NCBI GenBank assembly: GCA_014529385.2 | Contig: CM043942.1 | Location: forward strand, 36,484,469 to 36,548,468 | Source: Adiantum capillus-veneris | Lineage: Eukaryota > Streptophyta > Polypodiopsida > Polypodiales > Pteridaceae | Length of the DNA stretch: 64,000 bases | Direction of reading: 5' to 3' | Part shown: one piece after another, positions 35,471-46,787 of the stretch | Layout of the letters: each line of letters begins with the position of its first letter | Numbering within the stretch: the stretch's first letter is position 1 | Position numbers and translations under genes: made by a program | Notes under the pieces: model-generated | Told to the model about the DNA's origin: nothing | Database searches by the model: none | The model's input: only the letters and a program-made list of their open reading frames with translations

Positions 35471-36812
35471 AGACTTTCTCATATTGAATTGATCATTTAA
35501 TATGGGGGAGATGAATAAGAACAAGAGGTAGAATATAGACATGTGCATATAATGGAGTTCAGAAGACCTTAGGGTTAGCTTCATTAAAGACCTCCAAAGG
35601 TTAGTGTTAAAAGTCCTTAGACCTAGGACCTTAAGCAAGTTGGGGATGACCTTGAGGTCAGAACCCTACCCAAGATTGAGGTGCTTATCATGCTTGCTGA
35701 CTAAGGTTCTTAAGGTGTTTGTGAGAACCTTGCCCAAGCTTGAGGTGCTTGTCATAATTAAATGACTAAGGTGCTTGAAGTGCCCAATTCAAACATGATC
35801 TCTCAAGAGGCATAAAAGATTGTCATGCTTAAATGACTAAGTTGCTTGAAGTGTTCAATTCAAACACGATCTCTTAAGAAGCATAAAAGACACATGTCAA
35901 GATCCTCCCCATTTTGCCCTCATGATGTGCTTGAAACCTATTGGATACGCTTCAAAGGGGTCCAATGAGAATTTAGATGTATTTAAATAATTAAGCTCTT
36001 CCTCTCAAAGAGGGAAAAGAGGACACTTTTCCAAATGATATCATTAAAGAATACAAAAGAGAGAGAGAGAGAGAGGGGTCGACCAAGCATGAGAGGGGGG
36101 CTGATTTGGGCATCCTTATTCTCATTCTCACACACACACACTTTGATGGTGTAATGCAAAGAACTCCATCTCCTTCCCCAAGATTGAGAAGTTGAGAGCC
36201 TACACCAACAACTCTTGGCTATGGAATGCAAATCCAACCAAGAGCGAAGCTTCAATGGCATGCTCATCTTCTCTGCCATCTATAATACTATGCTAAGCTA
36301 AGCTACAAGAGTAATCTATGGTAAGCAAGGTACTTCTTTCTCCTATGTTACTTCTTCTTCCTCTTCCCTACCTTCATTCCCTGCTAGCTCTCTCCACCTT
36401 TGAAGGTGTTTGAGGTCTTGGGACTGAGGCTGGGGACAAATTAATGCTTTCATTAAGTTGATTCAAGGCATAATTTTGATGCAGGAAGCTTTCCACCTTC
36501 ATTGCATCAATTAGGTCTTAAGGAACACAAAGCTTGTATTGTACCAAGTCTCTCATTATGAGAGAATCTATAATACAAAAGCCTTTTGGAGGGGGGACCG
36601 GCTCCAAGTAAATTCAGTCCTCAACTGTTGTCAACTTCTCTAATTCTCTCTCTTGCAAAAGTATTGTTCATGCCAAGTTAATTAAGTATAATGGTTATGT
36701 TGATACCGCTAATTAAGTTCACCCTCTATGTTCTCAAAATAGTCTCATAAAAATGCTCACTTTAATTCTTCTTATTCCGTTATTCCCAAATTTTTAGGCC
36801 ATTTTCATTACA
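35471..36812 (+). repeat. LTR-like repeat R1, copy 2, inserted in Gypsy-C
   Basis: It separates RNase H from the integrase of Gypsy-C. It matches 51512-53074 from AGACTTTCTCATATT to GGCCATTTTCATTACA and matches copy 1 in its first part. It contains a 70-bp internal duplication (35751-35821 and 35822-35890), oppositely oriented CCAAT pairs, and a GA tract at 36060-36077. It has no coding region. No target duplication was found at the proposed ends. Confidence 0.82.
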
Positions 36813-37974
36813 ACTCATGAAGAAGGCAAGTTCCTATCTCTTCCTAAAAGGCTCTCTCTATTAAAGAGGGAAAGGATCAAGTGTGCAGAAGAGTTCCAAC
36901 AATCAAGAAATTCCAGTCATTCTATAAGGTTTGCGTATGAAGCTTGTGGTGGTCATTTTGCCCAAGAGTTAATTGTGAAGAAGATTTTTCTTGCACGGTA
37001 TGTTTGGACAAGCTTGCATGTGGATGTTCAATATTGGTGCAGAAGTTGTCACAATTGTCAAGTTACTGGAAATTGGTGCATGGTCTGAGGCAAATAGTGC
37101 TCACAAATGGACCATTCAAAAAATGGGGCGTTGATGCTATGGGACCACTGCCTAGAATAAAAAATGTTAAACTTTACATTCTAGTGGTTGTAGATTATAT
37201 GACTAGGTGGGTGGAACCACAAAGTGTGGCAAAGGTAACCAAAGGGACGGTGAGCAAGTTTGTTTACACTCACATTTGTTGTAGATTTGGCACACCATTG
37301 GATTTTTTTTTTGAATATGGTTTAGGGTTTAGGAAGGGCTTTCTCACAGAAGTTTGTGAAGATCTTCACATTCTACATCATCATAGCACACCCTACTACC
37401 CACACGACTTCTTCGATGGGGCATTGTGGACATATCATACCACCTATAGGGAGGCCATAGAGCTCATACCATTTCACTTGGTCTATGGTCAAGAGGCTTT
37501 GCAACCTATCAAGTTCAACATTCCAATAATGCGGCTTCACGAGAAAGAGGCACAAGATGATCAAGAAGCATGGATGGATCGAGTTCTTACATTAGTGGAT
37601 CTTCAATGGAAGAGAGAAGCGGCTTATGAGTGCTACAAGAGGATATCAACACAAGCAAAAGAGAAGGTCGACAGAAATTGAAGGATAAAGGCATCAAGGA
37701 AGGAGATCTTGTGCTAAGGTATGACAATCGACTTGATAATCATTTTGATGCCAAGTTTGAAACTAAATGGGAAGGACGATACATAGCTTTCAATTCAAGT
37801 TACTACCAGCTCATGGACTTGAATGGTAAAGAGCACTCCAAGAAGGCAAACAGGTATCGGCTAAAGCCCTTTTATAGTCACCTCTTATCACCCTTCATCC
37901 TCTTGCTCATTCCACTCTCTCCTTACCTCCATAGCTTTCATAACCGGTTAACACACATATACCTCATTACATAA
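36813..37974 (+). pseudogene. Gypsy-C integrase
   Basis: The zinc finger is recognisable after the R1 insertion as YEACGGHFAQELIVKKIFLA then CHNCQVTGNW. The catalytic core frame (36944-37681) has WGVDAMGPLPRIKN, a first Asp, and HSTPYYPHDFFDGALWTYHT; the second Asp region is altered (FFFEYG in place of the usual SDNG). EAIELIPFHLVYGQEALQPI is typical. A frameshift near 37640 leads to the C-terminus (37630-37974) with FETKWEGRYIAF and YRLKPFYSHL. It was the last domain of the polyprotein. Confidence 0.85.
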
Positions 37975-39100
37975 TCCTCTTATCATTACATAAAATCTCA
38001 AAAATTCAGCATAATTTACCAGTATTGACCTCTACAAAGAAGTTTTGTCATCCCTAATCACCCTTATTTTTTCTCACTTCAACCAAACTTCATTACACGA
38101 ATACAAATGGGAGGCTAGAAGAAAGCGATCTCAGTCAATTGGAAACAATCTACACATGAAAATCCAACCTTCCAATAGTTTGGCCATCTCATGAATGCTC
38201 ATGAGTGATTTACCCTCTTACTATCACAACTAACCACACCTCTCATCAAGTGTGTACATAATCGGTAACTTCTTCTTTAGCAACTAACTCGCTAACTTAC
38301 TAACTCACTTTCTCATCCCTAAATGCAACTTACCAAACTCTCAAGCATGCCAAAGAAGACTTTACTCACTTTATTTTCATATTCCCTTATCTTGAATAAC
38401 ACTCTCACCTTGATCCCACAACCATGTGACTCAAGATGACATGCCTATTTAAAAATTCAAACATCCTAACCAAAGATCTTTCTCTTTGTAATCCTAATTA
38501 GAAGTAATCCTGATGAGGGCTCCTTGAACCTATAAATAGGACCCTCCCCGCCTTGAGCCCACAACCATGTGACTCAGGTTGATATGAAAGACCCACCCCT
38601 ATTTAAAAATTCAAAAATCCTAACCAAAGATCTTTCTCTTTGTAATCCTAATTAGAAGTAATCCTAATGAGGGCTCCTTGAACCTATAAATAGGACCCTC
38701 CCCACCTTTGTAAATTAAGAGAAGAAGAAGAGAGAGCATCCAAGTCGGTCTAGGTATCACACCTTGTGCTACCTTGGTAGTATTCTAGTTTTAATGATGC
38801 TTAGAGTGTGTGTGTATTGTAACAATTTATGTAGTTGAATTACACACATATCTCCATGTGTGAGAAATCCTATGATGTATATATCTCATTCATATCAATA
38901 AGAGCTTGAGAGTGGTGCACAAACAAGGGATTCAAGCTCCTATTGGCAATCCTCTTGCTTTCAAGGTGATTCGTCCATCGACAAGTGCAAGTGGCTGTAT
39001 CTCGCTTATGGTCTATTTGACAGCTCGGTTTTCATTTGATGTTGTGATTCCTACTTGGTGTTGCCAAATTTACTCATTGTAAGAGGGTATTGCGGTGGAG
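37975..39100 (+). repeat. Probable Gypsy-C 3' LTR with duplicated promoter
   Basis: Non-coding DNA directly after the integrase. Two near-identical units, each ending in CCTATAAATAGGACCCTCCC (38532-38551 and 38684-38703), suggest LTR promoters. A likely polyadenylation area with AATAAG lies near 38898. LTR ends could not be fixed because the partner LTR is absent. Confidence 0.55.
38410..38703 (+). repeat. Tandem duplication of a TATA-box unit
   Basis: Unit 1 is 38410-38551 and unit 2 is 38552-38703. Each has CCACAACCATGTGACTCA, CTATTTAAAAATTCAAA, and CTATAAATAGG. They differ by an insertion of about 10 bases and a few substitutions. Confidence 0.9.
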
Positions 39101-39255
39101 AGAGCTCCCATAACACTGAGACAATGCTTGGTGTGGCAATTCTAAGGATTTGAATGTGGTTGATTTTCTTTTTAGTAAATTAAATCCAAGCTTCTTAATC
39201 GCCTATGTATGTTGGAATCATCTGTTAAGCACGAGTTAAGACGGAAGCTAAGACT

Positions 39256-39258
<3 letters not shown>

Positions 39259-39329
<71 letters not shown>
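39259..39329 (+). repeat. (TG)n microsatellite
   Basis: About 35 TG repeats lie directly before the GC-rich 5' region of the ORF1-type retroposon. Confidence 0.95.
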
Positions 39330-39332
<3 letters not shown>

Positions 39333-40530
39333 CCTAGGCGAGGGAGGCCCTGTGGGGAGGCGTTACTGCATTAGCACCGCCCAAGGCCCGCGAGTCAAGC
39401 CAGTTGCTCTACTATCGTTGCCCTTGCTGACCTGCATCTCTCGGCATGGTGCTACCTTCTCTGTCAAACCCTTTTACACCCCGTCATTGGCGTTACACCC
39501 CACTATCGGTGCCACTGTGCTGCATTGTATACCCCCCCCGGTAGCGCGGCCTCTGTGCTATCGAACACCAGCCAGCTTACCACCGATTTTCTTTGGAAAC
39601 CTATTTTTTTGAAAACCCTACCTTCAACAATGAAAGGGCATGTTCCCCCGAATGGCCGACCCACCTTTGCGGGGAGTACTATCTGCCTTCAACATGAAGT
39701 TGATAGGCTCCACAAGGAGAATGATGAGCTGAAACAAAAGCTCATCGCCATCGAGACCCAGCTAATCGTAGTGGAGAACCACCAGAAGGAAGAAATGGAA
39801 CAGATGCAAACCAAGTTTGACAAACAAAGGAAGCAGTGGAGACCACCCTTACAAAGGTGGTCAAAAATCAAGTACAAGAAGCCATTATCCACAAGGTTGA
39901 CGATCGTGTGGCATCTACTCTACGCGAACAACAACGGCAAGAGGAGATCGCCCTCAATGTTCGCATTGGTGGGTTGCCAAGTGACTGGAAAGGGGAGGGA
40001 GACCTCAACCACGAATCCATTGCCCACATCCAAACAACAACCCACATGATAAAGTGGGATCCAACAACAATCGAGTCCATCACACATGAGCATTGCACCA
40101 ATCATGTGATCCTCACTTTCAAGAACAAAGTGGACCAAATTAAATTCCTTGAGCAATCAAGGCTTCTCAAGGGCACTAAAATCTGGTTTGCAAAAGATCT
40201 TACCCTCGGCCAACTCAAGCAGAAGAAGGTAGAACTACGAAAGGTGCGAGCAGCACGCACGACAAGAAAATGGGCAGTTTATCGAGAAGGTAAAGCAATT
40301 ATTCAGGAGTTCCGCACTCCCAAAATGGTTCCCCTCTCACCCACCTCCCCTTAGGTTTTTAAGTTTTTCCTTTTGTTCACCCCCCACTGGACCCTCAGTC
40401 CTTAACTGAGATGTATCGGACAATCCCCTCGCTTAGAAGGAACCTTTTTGTAATGCATTGTCTTCCGGTCCCATAGGTCATATCTAACCTCCGTGGACGA
40501 TAATTCAATCTCTCTCTCTCTCTCTCTCTC
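39330..40530 (+). mobile_element. ORF1-only LINE-derived retroposon
   Basis: A GC-rich leader (39330-39629) is followed by a coding region, a short 3' UTR, and the tail GGTCCCATAGGTCATATCTA plus ACCTCCGTGGACGATAAT and (TC)11 (40509-40530). The tail matches LINE-B at 22944-22985 and 63672-63631. No endonuclease or RT is present between the ORF1-like gene and the tail. The organisation recalls mammalian HAL1 elements, which are L1 ORF1-only derivatives; that comparison is inference. Confidence 0.7.
39630..40354 (+). pseudogene. LINE ORF1-like RNA-binding protein, one frameshift
   Basis: The start is the ATG at 39630 (MKGHVPPNGRP). A long amphipathic helix rich in Glu, Lys and Gln follows (DRLHKENDELKQKLIAIETQ), a coiled coil. 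A frameshift near 39835 moves the reading to 39836-40354. There, IALNVRIGGLPSDWKGEG and NHVILTFKNKVDQIKFLEQS fit an RRM-like domain. LLKGTKIWFAKDLTLGQLKQ with the Arg/Lys-rich end fits the C-terminal domain of L1 ORF1p. In L1 this protein trimerises and coats the RNA. Total length would be about 240 aa. Confidence 0.72.
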
Positions 40531-42173
40531 ATGCGTCCTAGTGTGAATCCATAACTAGGTGGTGCCCCTATCTTGTTTGGGTTTGTTGTTGTGTTGTGCT
40601 TGTGGTTTCCCCAGCCCCAATTGAGCAGCATAGGAGCCTTGAGGAGTGTTTAGAGGTCGCTTTTCTTGTTGCCTACCTCATACCGCCTCAGTAGATACTG
40701 TACTCTTAATCTGTCTATTATAGTCATGATTCATGACCAAACGGTCTGACCTTAGGTACATAAAGACTCAAATTATTCAATGTAAATGAATACCTGGCCT
40801 TTATTAGTACCAATACCAACCCGTTTCAGGTGTCGTAACTTCAATTTGTCAAATTTCCAAGCTATTTCCAATTCCATGCAGAAACAAGAGTATATAAGTT
40901 AGTTTATTGATCCGTAAGAATATACAAGAAAACTTGATGCAAATTTTGCTTCAATCCTGTCAAAACAGCCACAATGTCGATCTGCAACCTTCAATTTTGG
41001 AAAACTCAACTTCAAGTAGCAAATAGTGTCCAAATGACTTCAAACTTGCTAGGCTGATTGCTTAAGATGCCTATCAACTATCTGGACAAAAAAAAGTCAA
41101 AATGGACCTCTCTAGCTAGAATGAGATAATTATCTACTATGCCAAAAAATGACAATTTTGAAAATTTCTTATCCACATTGGTCAAGTATGTCCGGTTATT
41201 TCAATTTTTAGTCAATTTGGTCTCAATCCCCAATAGTTTCTGTATTTGACAGTTTTAGATGGTCATGCAAGCCAAATGATGTCCAAATTTCTCGGAACTT
41301 ATTTCAAGCACTCTATTACTACCCTAGATACAATCCCCTTTGAAAAAACTTGCAAAAGTTCAACTTTTAGGGTAAGAGATATTAAACACGCTTATATCTC
41401 CATGAAAAATGAGGTAATTTTTTAACTTTTTTGGCTTGCACTGGATGTATGCACTCTTAACAAGCCACAAACCAAGTTTGGTTCAGATTTGAGGTTTCTA
41501 AGCCAAATTTTGTGTCTAAAATTTGGTTTCAAAGATTTCTGAGCCTATCTGACAACTTACAAGTCCAAATTCGACCAAACTTGTATTGAAGCCTCCTTAC
41601 ACTATGCTGATACTAGTGGAGTTGAAAAAGGTTAAAATCTTGCTTTTTTAACCTCCTAAATATTAAGCATGCTTATTATCTAGGTGGTGATTTTTGGTAA
41701 TTTTTTTCCAATCTCTCACCTCCCACAGTTGTAACAAGGTGTTTAAACACCTATCAAGAAGTTTGGTCAAGTTCTATTCAGTTTCAAGTGTTTTTACCTT
41801 CAATTGTCTGTCTATTCAGAGATAGGGTTGTTTTGTCCCAATTTGGTACCCAAATGGAGCTATAATCACTTGTGCCTTCACGAGAGTGTTTAACAGATCA
41901 CCCAAACAAGATGTTCATGTGGAAAAAGTTAAGTTTCAAACCTGAGAAAAAAAAAGCGCTTGTTATGTATAAAACTTATCTACACTTTTTTGGGAGTTTG
42001 ATGGCATTCAGGCCTTATACCAGCTAATACAAACACTATTAACCAATTAAACTCACTTTTGCATGAATCTATCACTAGGGAGATAATAAGCTGAATTTTG
42101 GCCGAACTTTTAAAATTTTCTTGAAAGTTGATTTTTTACTAACCCGTAGGTTGTTGCTATAGTTGAACACATT
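40531..42173. other. No gene recognised
   Basis: AT-rich, non-coding DNA of 1.6 kb with many short A/T runs. No domain or repeat match inside the window was seen. Confidence 0.5.
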
Positions 42174-42345
42174 TGTCAGGACAAGGGTTCTATAACCTAA
42201 GAACTAGGATGGTCATGGACTACGACCAAGGGTCGGACTAAACAGTGTGGACAGGGGATCCGTCTAGGGGAAGGGGCTAAGAGCCCGCCTATATAAAGGG
42301 AGGTTGGGAGGAGGATCTTCAGTCTAGTTTCCCCTAGTTCTTACA
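42174..42345 (+). repeat. Orphan short LTR (172 bp)
   Basis: It starts TGTCAGGACAAGGGTTC and ends AGTTCTTACA, directly before a primer site. A TATATAAAGG box lies at 42290-42299. No second LTR or pol is in the window. Its layout resembles the Gypsy-A LTR. Confidence 0.75.
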
Positions 42346-42346
42346 C

Positions 42347-42358
42347 TAGTATCAGAGC
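42347..42358 (+). promoter_or_regulatory. Primer-binding site of the orphan LTR element
   Basis: TAGTATCAGAGC differs by one base from the initiator tRNA-Met complement TGGTATCAGAGC and sits one base after the LTR end. Confidence 0.8.
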
Positions 42359-43241
42359 TTAGGTTAGCTAGGAAGTCTCTCTTCCACTCTCTCTCTAGGC
42401 GTGGTCACTTTTTGCTCCTAAAAATAGGGCCTTGAGGTGAGAACCGTGGCTTTTGTAGGGCTTTTACCAAATTTGGTAAGGGGCTGCCTAAATCGGGAAC
42501 GTTTCCCATTTTGGAAGGGGAGGTGTGGTGCACGGAGTTGCGCGCTCTTGGGCTTGACAGGAGCGCCCTGGGGAAGAGGGTGTGCTTCCAAGAGCACTTG
42601 GCCAAATACTGCCACTGCAAGCCGCACACAGTCCCCTTACTCCTCGCGTTTCCGCTCCACGCTGCCTGCGAGTTTTTTTTCCTCAAAACTCGTCGATTTC
42701 ATATGGCATGGCCAATTGACACAAGATTTTGAGCCTTGGAAATTCTTGGTGGCCCTTCCCACAAGCAAGGCAATTCCCACAAGCCTCGACCTCTGTACTC
42801 AATGCACGAAGTAAGCCGTATCGACTTCCCTTGAGCCTGACGGCTTACGAGTCCGCTCAAATCTTGCAGAAAATTCCAAAGGAAAGATGACAAATTTTAT
42901 CTCAATATCATGCTTGATCCACTATGTTAGTGTCTTGAGTGGATGGGAATTCCTTTATTTGGATTACAAGACTCCCATAAGTAATCCCACATGAGATCAA
43001 CTTTGAGCTTTACCTACCATGTATGAAAATTAGTCTCGTTGATTTTTTCCAACTTCAATGAGAGAATTTGATTTGATGACACCTTAAAGATTTTTGAAGT
43101 AGATAAAAAGTCAACGGCAAACCAAAAAAATCAAGAGTTGTAGAACTCAATAATTTTGTAAAAAAAAGTTCAAAACCATCAAGGGTGTACCTTGCAAGCC
43201 ACAATGTTGAGACAAATAACTGTCAGCTTTGAGGTTGGTGG

Positions 43242-43243
<2 letters not shown>
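42359..43243 (+). other. Leader of the orphan LTR element and unassigned DNA
   Basis: Open frames occur in several phases in the GC-richer part (42405-42814), but none shows a domain. The structural gag and pol genes are missing. The part after 42900 is unassigned. Confidence 0.45.

Positions 43244-43283
<40 letters not shown>
43244..43283 (+). repeat. (AG)n microsatellite
   Basis: Twenty AG repeats. Confidence 0.95.
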
Positions 43284-43286
<3 letters not shown>

Positions 43287-43309
43287 ATAGTTGAGGTCAT
43301 TTTTTACAT

Positions 43310-43830
43310 GAGCTAACGATCAAAAAGATTTTTCTAGCTAGATACGTTTGGCCAAGTATGCATGTAGATGTCCAAGAGTTGGTGGAGCTTCTTTTAATCA
43401 CCGCATCTCATCATTATTCTCTTATTGATAACAGTAAAAATAAGCTAGTTTATGAGTTTAGTAAGTGGGTGATTGGACATGAGATGTTAGACCCTTTGCC
43501 CACCATTATGTGGATAATATACTTATTGCTGAGAGGAAGAATGAATTTGTGGTGGATGCTTTAAAGTCTGTGCGATTGGGTGAAGCAAATCATCGTCAAA
43601 TTGTCTTTTGGGATGTAGATTGTATGAGACACAAACACATATAAAGATTACTCAAGCTTTTTTATATAGAGAGGGAAAGCCGCTAGTATTGCGTTGCCCC
43701 CATATGTGAAACTTAGCCAAAAGGGCTATCCTTAATCTTATGAGAAGGTTCATGCAACTACTTCGATTGGTTTTCATATGTATGCCATGGTTGAGACTCA
43801 TGCAGACATAAAGGCCTTATGCCATTGTTG
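43310..43830 (+). pseudogene. Chimera of a Gypsy integrase scrap and a Copia RT scrap
   Basis: FLARYVWPSMHVDVQ (43330-43375) matches the Gypsy-C integrase zinc finger (FLARYVWTSLHVDVQ at 36985-37030). From about 43500 a different element follows: HHYVDNILIAERKNEFVVDA is a Copia RT catalytic box with YVDN for YVDD. Further on (43660-43740) there are remnants of the PPYVKLSK region. The two pieces are joined in the same orientation with no LTR between them. Confidence 0.65.
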
Positions 43831-44045
43831 TTGGGTATAAACCTTATGTCTTTTGGCCGCCCGTCACCATGTCTAGCCACCCACACTCACAAACCTTCCT
43901 AACATTACAATTCTTTTATCATGAAGTCAATAAGGAGAGCATGTAGTTTTATCATACAGTGTTCCACCCACACTGGCATGTTCTTCTCCTTCCCATTTCT
44001 CTTTCCATGTGTGCTCCTTAGTCCATCAACTGATATTACCACATA

Positions 44046-45440
44046 TTTCTCATACTACATGGAGCTTATGCAATCCATGAACAAAGTTCTTTAGGACACA
44101 AATAATCCCTGAACTAATATCATGAATATTGTCTCTATCCAAAATAAGTTTAACAACAAGACCAAGTGATACAAACAATATATCATTCTTGATCCTAGGT
44201 ACATTAAATGTATTGGAAAATGTGAAAGAGCTGCTACTTACAATAGAAAACACAATTTTACCAATCCCCCTAGATTGGCTAAGATGGCAAACATAATTTT
44301 GCCAACCCCCCTGGATTGGTTAAGAGGGCATCGATTTTACATGATAATATTCCTAGTGAGGACAACCTCAAGAAAAGTGAACATATCACGATGAGACATA
44401 AATGGTACCTTGTAGACACTGCCATACATACATTATGAACAATAAGGTTCATACTATCAATGTGGATTGAATGACCATTATGTATCTTGCACAACATTAG
44501 CAGATCTACAATGGCTAAATATTCCTCTTTCGTATGAGCCTTGTTTGCCTTTACCTTAGTACATTTCTTGATTGTGTAACCTTAATGTAATTGTATTTCA
44601 ACTGTTTTTGCTTTGCCACTAATGCTTGCTACTCAAGGAAGGAGCATTCAAGGAGATAGTGTTGCACCTCCTCATTTGAGCAGCCAAAAAATCTGAATCA
44701 AAAGCCCACTACTTAGCCCTATTTTCCATGAACTAAGCATGTTGTAACAACATAGAGATAAGAGCGTCAAACTTGCTAGCATCGAATCTGCACTATGTCA
44801 CAAGTCTCCAAATGGAAAGCAAAAGATTGATAAGGTTTCAATAATACACTAAGAATGATCTTTACAAAGGTACCATGAATAGCCTCACCAATAACAATCA
44901 TCGACTCCTTGGAATCCTTAATCCCTACATGAAATACATCCTGTTGTTGCATGATCTTTGATTCCAACTGTTTATGCAAAAGTTGAAGAATTTTTGCCTC
45001 ATTGCAATAGTCTACATACAAGCGGTTAGAATACTTTAAACCTAGCTAGCTATTTTAGTTGAATGCCCATGTGGAGTGATGGAACATTTATTAGAGGGTG
45101 CAATGAAGACATTATCCTGTGCATTTTTACCATCCCTTATCAACAATAGGCAAAACAACTCTAGTAGCAAGAAAACTTGCACCATTCTCATTAGAACTTG
45201 TATCTAGAGAAGGTGAATGTGCTACATCTTAACCTTACATAGTATTCCATGCTCCATCTGCGACCAAAACATCTTGCATTACGTAAAGGCATTCCGTGTA
45301 GTAGTGTCCATCCAATTTTTTTGTAGCTAACAACATGTGAAAAGAATCATTGTTCTCAACCATGGTTAAAAGTTGAGTGTACGGAGGAAAAATGGCACAT
45401 GCAACTTTTGCATCAAGTTGCCACATTTGAAAAACTTTGT
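44046..45440 (-). pseudogene. Copia gag-protease remnant related to Copia-C
   Basis: On the minus strand MVENNDSFHMLLATKKLDGH (start near 45365) parallels the gag start of Copia-C. 44776-45021 carries LHKQLESKIMQQQDVFHVGI, parallel to LHKDLESKIMHEEDDMDTFL. 44050-44253 contains FNVPRIKNDILFVSLGLVVK, the end of the protease region. No integrase or RT follows. The copy is much more decayed than Copia-C. Confidence 0.75.
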
Positions 45441-45584
45441 CTACTAGCGAATGTTTTCTATAGGACTTTCAGTAACGGAAAAAGGATGCATGAATGTGGA
45501 TTAACTTTTGATTTTCCAAACACTATAATTGTTTAAAAAATGTTTTTGTTGTTGCAAGACTCTTTTAGGTACCAAGAACACAGA

Positions 45585-45701
45585 TGGGCCAACCCAAGCC
45601 CCTTAAGGCTTGTACCTAAGGTGTTTAATCAGCCAAAACCTTGTGAGTTGAGGATAAGCAAAGTAAATGATCAATTTCCTAGTATTTTGAAAGAAAAAAT
45701 T

Positions 45702-45753
<52 letters not shown>

Positions 45754-45836
45754 GAGGCACGTTCAAAGTTCAAACCCCCCGTACAGGTCTTTATAGAGTT
45801 AGGGTTCCTCAATACTACTTCCTTCACTCTCTCATT
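45585..45836 (+). promoter_or_regulatory. RPL22 promoter and 5' pyrimidine tract
   Basis: TGGGCC at 45585-45590 is a site II element, and TTAGGGTT at 45799-45806 is a telo-box core. Both are typical of plant ribosomal-protein promoters. A pyrimidine stretch (CTTCCTTCACTCTCTC, 45819-45834) fits a transcription start area. A (GT)n(GA)n tract separates the two elements. Confidence 0.6.
45702..45752 (+). repeat. Composite (GT)n(GA)n microsatellite in the RPL22 promoter
   Basis: GT repeats (45703-45720) switch directly to GA repeats (45721-45752). Confidence 0.95.
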
Positions 45837-45881
45837 TGGAACGTGAGTGCGAAACAGAGAGAGAAGCAAGCTAGCGAAGCT

Positions 45882-46787
<906 letters not shown>

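Noticed and set aside
42405-42893. Several overlapping GC-rich frames after the orphan LTR
   Set aside because: Three phases and both strands are open at once, which is expected by composition; no domain is seen.
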